A stretch of DNA of 42,826 nucleotides from an uncultured Methylococcaceae bacterium (GTDB lineage Bacteria; Pseudomonadota; Gammaproteobacteria; Methylococcales; Methylomonadaceae), in assembly GCA_903945375.1 (NCBI GenBank), contig CAJAVP010000049.1:1-42826 (forward strand), written 5' to 3'. The notes under the pieces were generated by a model. It was not told the origin of the DNA. It made no database searches and saw nothing but the letters and a program-made list of their open reading frames with translations. The translations under genes and the position numbers were made by a program. Shown here one piece after another: positions 8,222 through 15,257 of the stretch (position 1 is its first letter; every line of letters starts with the position of its first letter).

Positions 8222-8635
8222 CTAATACGGCTTTAGGAAATGGAAAACTAAACCGTGACCCCAAAAGAACTTAGATTTTGCAGGGGCTACTAATGTTTGC
8301 TGGCAGCATGGCTTAGCTTGATGCGTATGGATTGCAACCTCTTCCCGCGTGGGTGGTTTTGATTTATATCGTTCAAATTTATTTATCAAGAAAATGACAG
8401 TAAAATGGGTATTAAGCAGCGCATTAATGAATTTTTTATGTTGGCGGCCGACTTTGCCTTCTCCGATCATAACATAGTCCAGCGCGGCGGTAAGCCAAGC
8501 CAGTGTTAATACCGGTAATGAATAAACAAAGTTGGGGATAGAATTTTTTACTTTTAAATCAAGGTTGTTTTCGTAGATATGGTCAAACAATATCGTCTGG
8601 CAGAATTGGGTGGTATCGAGGATTTTGTCTGGCAT
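8222..8635 (-). CDS. Hypothetical protein, possible fourth gene of the island operon
   Basis: The frame encodes 137 residues with two moderately hydrophobic segments (SLPVLTLAWLTAALDYVM and ALLNTHFTVIFLIN) and a basic tail. It lies 46 bp downstream of the TIR gene on the same strand, which is the only contextual argument for its being real. The ATG has no convincing Shine-Dalgarno sequence, and the last 30 residues (SKFFWGHGLVFHFLKPY) look like translated non-coding DNA. I do not recognise a family. It could be a decayed gene, a small membrane accessory of the system, or a chance open frame. Confidence 0.35.
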   Translation of the reverse strand: MPDKILDTTQFCQTILFDHIYENNLDLKVKNSIPNFVYSLPVLTLAWLTAALDYVMIGEGKVGRQHKKFINALLNTHFTVIFLINKFERYKSKPPTREEVAIHTHQAKPCCQQTLVAPAKSKFFWGHGLVFHFLKPY

Positions 8636-8681
8636 GGCTATTATCAGTGTGGTTTGAAATTTAATTCTGATTTAAAAGCAA

Positions 8682-10802
8682 CTAACTAGGCCAAACATCG
8701 GAAAAAACATTTTTAATTAGTTTGTTGGAATGTGCAGCAATGAGTCTTTCTTCAACGTGTTGTGCGGTGATTTTTTTATTATTGATTGTAATAACAATTG
8801 CGCTGGTTAAATCCAGATAATTGCGAGTCATGCTGACAGATGTTGAACCTAAGAAATAGGGATTAATATAGTCACCGTAATCCTTAACTGCATTATCAAT
8901 AATTTCGTTAGGATCAGAATTTTTAAGGTATTTTTTTATCGTTACAGAGGATTTTCTAGCATAACGTGAAATTAAGTCTATTAAGTGAGTATGCTTATCA
9001 TGATTTAATACGACTTCAACTGTCATTTTTCCTAATTTTAAATAATCAGGTATATCTGATTCTGATGGCACATCTTCGTCATCATCAATATCATCAGGTT
9101 CTGCATTACTATCTGGCCACTCGTTTTTAAATATATTTTTAATTAATTTATTGCTACGCTCTTTTGCCATGCGATCTTTAACTTCTGCTATTGGTAAATT
9201 TAGCAAGTTAGCCAAACCACCAGCAAGAAGGTAGTCCTGTATACACTTAACATTTTCATCATAGTAATCTTTGTCGTGTAAACATCTATTATATTCAGGC
9301 ATTAGTTCAAAGACTGTTTTATCAGGCGAGCTTTTAAGTGTATTGATGATGAGTGGTTCACTTTTTTCTTCGTAATTTGAGAGCGTTTCAATTGCCCAGG
9401 CCAACCACTCTGGAGAACCTTGTAAAACTTGTTTAGCAATCATTTTTCCTAAGGCAAAGAGATCAAATGGATTATCAGAAACTGATTCTTTGTTTATACA
9501 AGGCCACTCTTTCTTAAATAACTCCCTTGCCAATGTGTTTTTAGGTTGAGTTGAAATTTGATTTTTGACGACTTCTATTTCTAGATTTAATAAGTTAGCC
9601 AAGCCTTCAGTAAGAAGGCTTTCTTCTATGTCGCTTAGATTTAGGTCATAAGTATCAGGATCATGCAGATAGCTATTATATTCAGCCATTAGTTCAAAGA
9701 CTGTTTTATCTGGCGAGCCTTTAAGTGTTTTGAGAACGTAGGATTTACTTTTTTCTTCGAGAGCTACGATCGTTTCAATCCAGTCCGCTGGCCCTTGTAA
9801 TACTTCTTTAGCGGTCATTCGTCCTAAAGTAAAAAAGATATAATCGTCTGAAAATGGATCGTGACTATGAGTTGCTTCAGTTTTATTGCCGTTTTGAGTC
9901 GCTGATATTATCAGGTTTTGTTTCGGTATTATTCCTAATGTTTTCAACTGATTGAGTAAGCCAGAAAATCGATTCGTTGAGTTAGGATTAGTCGCATCAA
10001 TCCATGGCATACCCATTAATGCAGATTTTAACGGATAGCTTTGTTCTGAAATTGCCTCTATCGATACAGGAATAACATTTTTTCCCATTTCTAAGGCAAG
10101 ATTAATTTCTTGTGCTATCAGTGCTGATGCCAAAGATTTTTTGGATGCCAAAAGGATAATAGTTTTACTGGCGCTGATTGCTCGATGGACAAAATCTGTA
10201 AAGCTTTCGCCAGTATCCGAGTTAGGCACTTCATTCCAGTATGAGATACCTGCCGCATCTAATTGTTGGCGCAGTTGATTGCAAATTATTGAATCTTCGC
10301 CTGCATATCTAATAAAAACATCATATATTTCGTTTGTTTTTGATGTATTAGCAAGATGTTCATTAGCAGATTTTTTCTCATCAATTTTTTGTATTGATTC
10401 TAATCGTTCATCTAAATCTTTTATTAAATTAATAAACCTGTTTTTGGGATCGGTACTGTGAGCATCTATCCAGTGAAAATCGTGCAATCTCATTTTTAAT
10501 GTACAAGGCTTAAGCTCTGCCTCAATGAGAACAGGTATTATTGTTTTTTTTAGTTCATCAATAGCATAATTAACTTCCAACGCTATTTCTTTTGAGGGTA
10601 AAGAATTATTTGAGGCTAATAAAATAACAATATTACTTTCAAGTAATGCTTCGAAAATTTTATCTTTCCAAACCTGGCCCCCTTTTATTCCTTTTTGGTC
10701 AAACCAAAAGGAAGAATGTTTTGCAATCTCCAATTCTTCACACAATTGAGCGCGAATTTCACTGTCGAGATGTGAGTAACTAATAAAAATATCGTGTGCC
10801 AT
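8682..10802 (-). CDS. Double-TIR protein with three C-terminal repeat domains (defence-type)
   Basis: Two TIR domains occupy residues 1-135 (start MAHDIFISYSHLD) and 158-290 (YDVFIRYAGED). Each has the TIR strand pattern and a Glu at the position used for catalysis in NADase TIRs: E76 in KEIALEVNYA and E232 in IAQEINLA. The rest is three repeats of about 115-120 residues (321-434, 445-563, 585-705). Each opens with LG(R/K)M.. and ends with a Lys-rich helix plus WP; repeats 1 and 2 share SPDKTVFELM and GLANLLNL. I do not recognise this repeat family. I start at the ATG at 10802, which has AGGA 8 nt upstream. A frame extension to 10877 would add 25 non-TIR residues and run into the upstream gene. 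Inferred role: NAD-derived signal synthesis or NAD cleavage on phage sensing, with the C-terminus as sensor or scaffold. Confidence 0.88.
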   Translation of the reverse strand: MAHDIFISYSHLDSEIRAQLCEELEIAKHSSFWFDQKGIKGGQVWKDKIFEALLESNIVILLASNNSLPSKEIALEVNYAIDELKKTIIPVLIEAELKPCTLKMRLHDFHWIDAHSTDPKNRFINLIKDLDERLESIQKIDEKKSANEHLANTSKTNEIYDVFIRYAGEDSIICNQLRQQLDAAGISYWNEVPNSDTGESFTDFVHRAISASKTIILLASKKSLASALIAQEINLALEMGKNVIPVSIEAISEQSYPLKSALMGMPWIDATNPNSTNRFSGLLNQLKTLGIIPKQNLIISATQNGNKTEATHSHDPFSDDYIFFTLGRMTAKEVLQGPADWIETIVALEEKSKSYVLKTLKGSPDKTVFELMAEYNSYLHDPDTYDLNLSDIEESLLTEGLANLLNLEIEVVKNQISTQPKNTLARELFKKEWPCINKESVSDNPFDLFALGKMIAKQVLQGSPEWLAWAIETLSNYEEKSEPLIINTLKSSPDKTVFELMPEYNRCLHDKDYYDENVKCIQDYLLAGGLANLLNLPIAEVKDRMAKERSNKLIKNIFKNEWPDSNAEPDDIDDDEDVPSESDIPDYLKLGKMTVEVVLNHDKHTHLIDLISRYARKSSVTIKKYLKNSDPNEIIDNAVKDYGDYINPYFLGSTSVSMTRNYLDLTSAIVITINNKKITAQHVEERLIAAHSNKLIKNVFSDVWPS
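9288..9341 (-). repeat. 54-bp direct repeat inside the TIR gene, copy 1 (repeat domain 2)
   Basis: This block matches 9675-9728 at 51 of 54 positions, offset by 387 bp (129 codons). It encodes the conserved LK.SPDKTVFELM.EYN core of the second repeat domain. The identity is far above that of the surrounding repeat sequence, which indicates recent duplication or gene conversion. Confidence 0.85.
9675..9728 (-). repeat. 54-bp direct repeat inside the TIR gene, copy 2 (repeat domain 1)
   Basis: This is the partner of 9288-9341 and encodes the equivalent core in the first repeat domain. Only three substitutions separate the copies. The rest of the two domains is clearly more diverged at both DNA and protein level. 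Confidence 0.85.
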
Positions 10803-10857
10803 AATTATTGTCCTGTACTTGTATGTTGCATATTCAATTTTGCAATAAGAATCTATT

Positions 10858-12528
10858 TTATGCGATGTTAATCTCAAACTGCCGCTCGCGATGCAATCGC
10901 AACCAGCCCGCGTTTTCCGCTAATGCCTCTTGACCAATCTTCAGCAAAACCAGCCTTGCATCTGCAATTTTGCCTTCTCTCATCAGTGCATCATAACGTT
11001 CTATTGCCCAATTAAATAAACCGGCCATTCCTCGGTAACGGTTTTGTTGTTCCTCATAAGCCATTTGTTCTGAATAGGTTTTAAGCACTGCTGCCATAAC
11101 AAAACTCATACCGGAAACAAGAACAAGACTGTTTAGCACGGTATCAGTCATGTCCAGCAGATGTGCAGCCAAAGTAACGACGGTGACGGTGAGGGCAGTA
11201 AAAAAGAACCCTTGAGTTAAACGATTAAACAAAACGCGATGACGAGAATTTTCAGGTACTTTTTTCTCAAAATATTTTTTTTGTGATTGTAGCCATGCCT
11301 CACGCACCCATTGCATGGCAACAGGATCGTCTATTGCTTGCATACCTATCGTCATATTGCGGACGGCTTGCCTGATCCAGTCCAATTCGTCGCGGTCGCC
11401 GGTTAAATAGTGGTCGGCGACCGAATCATTGACACCAGCCGCTCGCCAAAAAACCTGCACACGCAAGCCTTCAGCAATCGATCGCCAGTCCAGGTATTGT
11501 TCTTCTCTGCGGTGACGACCTCTAAAAAAGTGCAGGAATGCCCAGAAAGCCAATGCAGCAAGTCCAATGTGGGCGGCTAACCATCCCCATTGCATGTCCG
11601 GCCCTGAATAAATTTGCTGACATAGGATAGAGGCAATCGCTAACAAGGAAATGCGTTTGACCGCTTTGGCGCGTTCTTTCTGACGAATGCCTGCTGCCGC
11701 ATCGGCTAATGCAAAAGCAGCTATGGGTGTCGCAAGTATTGATGTAACCGAAGAGGGCGGATTTCCTGAAAGAAGCCATTCTTGACATTGCGTGATGCTG
11801 GCAGTCGGTACGGTTTTGCCATATTCATTCAATTGATCAATGGCTTTGAGCATTCTGTCAGTTCGGATATTGGTTTGCTGTGCCTGTTCATCAGTAGGTT
11901 CTGCCCAAGTGCCGACGAGCTGTTCAGTCATTGGTGGATTGGCAGGATTGTGTTTTGCCCGGCGTGTCCGTAAATGTTCGACTTTCGCAGCCTCCGGAAT
12001 TGTTAATATATCCAACGCACTGGCTGCGAGTTCTCCACGACAAAGCTGAACCACGTCAGCTGTACCGCCCATCAGCACTTTTAATTGCCCATCGGGTGCA
12101 AGTTGTTCGGTGATGCCATCCCATACGGCAATCACAATTTGCGCATGTTGGGCAATGTAGCGGCCAAGTGCCTGGTATCGTTCATCGCGCCTAATATCGT
12201 CGCTGTTTTCTACCGGACAAACCAGAACCTGATCGGCTTTGGCGAGTAACTGCTGAAATTGCGTGAGTAATGCGGGGGTATTGAAGTCTTCTTCATACAT
12301 CGCTTGCGGCATAGGCAATGTAGCGACCAGTTTATAACCCGCATCCAGGGCAGCTTCGGCAGCCAATTGATCAGCACCTTCAGAGAGACCGCTCAGTAAA
12401 TGAAATGGACTATGGGGAAATTGGTTCTTTAACGCCAGTAATTTTGTCTGCAAGGCATTACGAAGTTTGAGTTCGTCTTGGGGCAGAATGTCCCTGTGGC
12501 CGGTTACGCCAACAATAATCGGTATCAT
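10858..12528 (-). CDS. SLOG-domain protein with four C-terminal membrane helices (SLATT-like effector)
   Basis: Residues 1-180 form a Rossmann-like SLOG domain, the family that includes DprA-like and ThsA-type nucleotide sensors: VGVTGHRD (6-13), LLSGLSEGADQLAAEAAL (44-61), LPMP (71-74), IVIAVWDG (131-138). Hydrophobic hairpins follow at about 292-336 and 437-482, separated by a long charged helix. A Trp/Arg-rich tail (NAGWLRLHRERQF) ends the protein, reminiscent of SLATT 2TM effectors. The expected role is to bind a nucleotide messenger through SLOG and disrupt or gate the inner membrane. AAGGAA sits 6 nt before the ATG, and the preceding gene ends 11 bp upstream, so the two are tightly coupled. 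The TIR gene begins 55 bp downstream. Base composition looks richer in G+C than the TIR gene. Confidence 0.8.
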   Translation of the reverse strand: MIPIIVGVTGHRDILPQDELKLRNALQTKLLALKNQFPHSPFHLLSGLSEGADQLAAEAALDAGYKLVATLPMPQAMYEEDFNTPALLTQFQQLLAKADQVLVCPVENSDDIRRDERYQALGRYIAQHAQIVIAVWDGITEQLAPDGQLKVLMGGTADVVQLCRGELAASALDILTIPEAAKVEHLRTRRAKHNPANPPMTEQLVGTWAEPTDEQAQQTNIRTDRMLKAIDQLNEYGKTVPTASITQCQEWLLSGNPPSSVTSILATPIAAFALADAAAGIRQKERAKAVKRISLLAIASILCQQIYSGPDMQWGWLAAHIGLAALAFWAFLHFFRGRHRREEQYLDWRSIAEGLRVQVFWRAAGVNDSVADHYLTGDRDELDWIRQAVRNMTIGMQAIDDPVAMQWVREAWLQSQKKYFEKKVPENSRHRVLFNRLTQGFFFTALTVTVVTLAAHLLDMTDTVLNSLVLVSGMSFVMAAVLKTYSEQMAYEEQQNRYRGMAGLFNWAIERYDALMREGKIADARLVLLKIGQEALAENAGWLRLHRERQFEINIA

Positions 12529-12539
12529 AGTTGTTTCCT

Positions 12540-13232
12540 TCAGGTTGGGTTGCCATCTTCATTGTTATCTATCGGCCATGCCGTCGTGATCAAATCAACC
12601 GTTAAGTCTTCAGGGACACGTTTGTATTTGGCACGCTGGATTAAACATAGGCAGTCGTATAAAGGTTCGCCATCAGCACCAAAAGGTGCGTTGGGATTAA
12701 ACTTTTCGAGTGCAGTTTTAAAGGTATCCAGTAACGCCTCTCGATCATGATCCACATCCTCGGGCGCTCGAACCAGCGCTTCAACTATGGCTAATTCCAA
12801 CAGCAATGAACTCAGCCAATCGACAGATTTTGTGTAGCCGAAAACCCATCTAACGTCGCCGCTTGCCAGCACATTTAAAAGATTGTTTTCTCGACTAGCT
12901 ACAAGGCAACTGCTGATAATTACCCCTTCAATGCGTTTGCCGTGCTGGCTTACCTTACCAAGAAGGGTAGATGCTCGACCATTCGCAATACTGCCATGAT
13001 TGCCATGTGCGCCGATATAGAGAATCTGGCGTTTTTCCACGGTATGGATAAGATCTTCAGAGAGTGCCGTTTCAAACCCGGCTGTGTCGTAGAAGGTGGA
13101 GTAGTAGATATTAAAGCCGTCATACAGCCGCTCTAAACCTTGAAAAAATGGGAGGCAGGTAGCGCGAAGCGGGTTGTCTCGCGGTAGCCACCACGGGGAC
13201 TCAAGTAAAAGCAATGCAAAATCTTGATTCAT
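12540..13232 (-). CDS. Caspase/CHAT-like putative peptidase, first gene of the island operon
   Basis: The 230-residue protein shows the order seen in clan CD peptidases: a strand ending in His-Gly (ILYIGAHGNHG, H76-G77) and, about 30 residues later, a strand ending in Cys (EGVIISSCLVAS, C109). Then comes a strand and helix (WVFGYTKSVDWLSSLLLE) like the G-x-x-x-x-VD-W segment of CHAT domains. H76 and C109 would be the catalytic dyad. There is no signal peptide, so it should act in the cytoplasm. It is the promoter-proximal gene; its stop overlaps the Shine-Dalgarno region of the SLOG gene. A caspase-like enzyme next to TIR and SLOG proteins suggests a suicidal protease switched on by a TIR-made signal. 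The fold is inferred from motifs only. Confidence 0.65.
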   Translation of the reverse strand: MNQDFALLLLESPWWLPRDNPLRATCLPFFQGLERLYDGFNIYYSTFYDTAGFETALSEDLIHTVEKRQILYIGAHGNHGSIANGRASTLLGKVSQHGKRIEGVIISSCLVASRENNLLNVLASGDVRWVFGYTKSVDWLSSLLLELAIVEALVRAPEDVDHDREALLDTFKTALEKFNPNAPFGADGEPLYDCLCLIQRAKYKRVPEDLTVDLITTAWPIDNNEDGNPT

Positions 13233-13423
13233 TATTGGGTAAATCCAATTTTAATGCAGCAGTTAATCAACAGAGGCGATGATATCTGACTTTGTCTAAC
13301 GAATATCCCAAACTTGGTGCTGTACAGAAAAGCATTCACAATGGATTTTTTGGAATGTTTATGTTTTTATTTTCCGCGATTTATTGGTTGGTCCAAAATA
13401 GGCTTATCAAAGCTAAAGGGCTG
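13233..13423 (-). promoter_or_regulatory. Upstream region of the island operon
   Basis: These 191 bp between the right direct repeat and the peptidase gene must hold the operon promoter, unless transcription comes from the FAH gene, which ends on the same strand just upstream. I see AT-rich tracts but no pair of -35/-10 boxes that I would trust, and no Shine-Dalgarno sequence before the ATG at 13232. Confidence 0.3.
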
Positions 13424-13471
13424 ACATGAGTAAGCAATATCGTTATGGCTCTGCAATGACAGGATTGCTTA
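13424..13471. repeat. Right copy of the 48-bp direct repeat bounding the island (attR-like)
   Basis: This block is identical to 8124-8171 except at 13432. It contains the genuine 3' end of the FAH gene (stop at 13443-13445) and a relic CAT GAG TAA, which corresponds to the last codons and stop of the sensor kinase. TAAGCAAT at 13431-13438 and ATTGCTTA at 13464-13471 are perfect 8-bp inverted arms around a 25-bp centre. Confidence 0.85.
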
Positions 13472-14297
13472 AAACGCCGATAGCTTCAATTTCAATGCGG
13501 ACGGTTTGCCCTGGCTTTAAATAGCCACGGGGCTGCATTTTTACCCCCACGCCCGCCGGTGTTCCGGTCGCGATAACATCGCCGGGTTCAAGCGTCATGG
13601 CTTGGCTTAAATAGGCAACCATTTCATAACAGTTAAAAATCATTTGTCCAGTATTCGCATTTTGGCGCAATGAATCATCGACCCACGTTTTTATCGTTAA
13701 ATGATGAGGATCATGGATTTCATCAGCAGTGACGAGCCACGGCCCTAATGGCCCAGCGGTGTCAAAGGATTTACCAATCATTAGGGTCGGAGAGCGTGCT
13801 TGCCAATCTCGAACTGAGACATCATTGGCAATCGTAAAGCCCGCGATGACGTGCTGTGCCTCAGCTAACGGCACATGACGACATTTTGTGCCAATGACAA
13901 ATGCCAACTCACCTTCATAATCCAGCTTATCTGAGACTTTAGGGCAGTGTATTGCCGCATTAGGGCCAATGACACAACTACTTTGTTTGCTGAAAAAGCT
14001 TGGATATTCAGGTTTTTCTTTGCCGGTTTCGGCAATATGGTCGGCATAATTTAAGCTGATTGCTAGATATTTGCCGGGTCTGGGTATGGGGGCTTCTAGC
14101 TTAACATCCGCTAAGGCAAGGCGTGATTTACCACTTTCTATGTGTTCACGCATCACGCTTAAGGCGTCAATGCCAGCACTTAGAAAAGCGATCATGTCGG
14201 TCGGTAAGTTATCGTGACCGAGGCTATCAACCACCGAGTCGCCATCGACAGCACCAACGCGGGTTTGTTTATTATGGGTAAAGCTGACCAGTTTCAT
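13443..14297 (-). CDS. FAH-family hydrolase (acylpyruvase / 2-oxo-hept-3-ene-dioate hydratase type)
   Basis: This cytoplasmic enzyme of 284 residues belongs to the fumarylacetoacetate hydrolase superfamily, which cleaves or hydrates beta-diketo acids using Mg or Mn. The metal ligands are in place: E128 and E130 in KLDYEGELAFVIG and D159 in ANDVSVRDWQ. SYHDHAAE-type substrate residues are represented by LNYADHIAE near 82-90. GKSFDTAGPLGPW and GDVIATGTPAGVG are family signatures. Without a linked catabolic operon the substrate is open; oxaloacetate decarboxylation or acylpyruvate hydrolysis are the usual activities of stand-alone members. Its last seven codons lie in the right copy of the 48-bp repeat, so this 3' end appears to be the insertion target, with the coding sequence restored. 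Confidence 0.88.
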   Translation of the reverse strand: MKLVSFTHNKQTRVGAVDGDSVVDSLGHDNLPTDMIAFLSAGIDALSVMREHIESGKSRLALADVKLEAPIPRPGKYLAISLNYADHIAETGKEKPEYPSFFSKQSSCVIGPNAAIHCPKVSDKLDYEGELAFVIGTKCRHVPLAEAQHVIAGFTIANDVSVRDWQARSPTLMIGKSFDTAGPLGPWLVTADEIHDPHHLTIKTWVDDSLRQNANTGQMIFNCYEMVAYLSQAMTLEPGDVIATGTPAGVGVKMQPRGYLKPGQTVRIEIEAIGVLSNPVIAEP

Positions 14298-14398
14298 TGG
14301 GGCTATTTTCCTGTATCATAGTGAGGCCTGCCGCATTGTATAATAAAGAATCCAAGGCAATAAACTTATAAAGCAATTTTTACTTACGAGGATCGAAC

Positions 14399-15070
14399 AT
14401 GAAACCAAATTGGATAGCGCCTTCCATCTTATCCGCAAATTTCGCTAAACTGGGTGAAGAAGTCGATAAAGTTTTAGAAGCGGGTGCAGATGTTGTGCAT
14501 TTCGATGTAATGGACAACCATTTCGTCCCAAATCTGACCATCGGACCACTGGTTTGTGAAGCCTTGCGGAAACACGGCGTGACGGCACCTATTGATGTTC
14601 ATTTAATGGTTGAGCCGGTTGATCGCATTGTGCCTGATTTTGCCAAAGCAGGAGCCAGCATTATTACCTTTCATCCTGAAGGCTCAGTACATATTGATCG
14701 TACGTTGCAACTTATTCATGACTGTGGCTGTAAAGCCGGTCTCGTTTTTAACCCAGGCACACCATTACATCATTTAGATTATGTGATGGACAAATTAGAT
14801 ATGATTCTCCTCATGTCAGTTAATCCAGGTTTTGGCGGACAATCATTTATCCCATCCGCATTGGACAAATTACGTCAAGTTAGACAACGTATTGATGCCA
14901 GTGGATTTGATATTCGCCTAGAAATTGATGGTGGTGTAAAAGTTGATAACATTCGCGAAATCAAAGCCGCAGGTGCAGATACTTTTGTCGCCGGTTCTGC
15001 TATTTTTAACCAACCTGATTACAAGAAAGTTATTGATGAGATGCGTGCCGAATTAGCCAAAGCGGTCTAA
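14399..15070 (+). CDS. rpe: Ribulose-phosphate 3-epimerase
   Basis: The enzyme interconverts ribulose 5-phosphate and xylulose 5-phosphate in the pentose phosphate pathway (and in the ribulose monophosphate cycle, if present). The 223 residues match the family length. The TIM-barrel signatures are all present: [10 protein letters not shown] at the start with S9, metal-site H34 and D36 in [13 protein letters not shown]68 in IDVHLMV, the phosphate-binding [10 protein letters not shown], and EIDGGVK with the catalytic Asp. GAGG precedes the ATG by about 7 nt. It stands alone between two unrelated genes and ends about 60 bp before a strong hairpin terminator. Confidence 0.97.
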   Translation: MKPNWIAPSILSANFAKLGEEVDKVLEAGADVVHFDVMDNHFVPNLTIGPLVCEALRKHGVTAPIDVHLMVEPVDRIVPDFAKAGASIITFHPEGSVHIDRTLQLIHDCGCKAGLVFNPGTPLHHLDYVMDKLDMILLMSVNPGFGGQSFIPSALDKLRQVRQRIDASGFDIRLEIDGGVKVDNIREIKAAGADTFVAGSAIFNQPDYKKVIDEMRAELAKAV

Positions 15071-15129
15071 TTGACGCCTCGTTAACGCGCGTGTTGTCTC
15101 GGTTTACGATGACCGAGCAATAAATCATC

Positions 15130-15166
15130 AAAAAGCCCAAATTGTAAACAACTTGGGCTTTTTTAT
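15130..15166 (+). terminator. Rho-independent terminator after rpe
   Basis: AAGCCCAA pairs with TTGGGCTT around a short A/T-rich loop, and the second arm runs into a T-tract at about 15159-15164. The A-tract before the first arm means it could also work on the opposite strand, but no minus-strand gene ends here. Confidence 0.85.
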
Positions 15167-15257
15167 TGGATACTTGTTTTTCCATCGGACTTTAATTTTT
15201 CAGTCATATTTATAAGCGATAATCAAAGACTCTTTTTATTTTTTTGGAGTTTACTCG

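Noticed and set aside
10803-10877. A 25-residue N-terminal extension of the double-TIR protein
   Set aside because: It overlaps the end of the SLOG gene, has no TIR character and lacks a ribosome site; the ATG at 10802 has AGGA 8 nt upstream and begins exactly at the TIR fold.
8172-13423. An integrase, transposase or insertion sequence inside the island
   Set aside because: None of the island's frames has recombinase motifs, and no terminal inverted repeats of an IS were seen; the boundary is the 48-bp direct repeat only.
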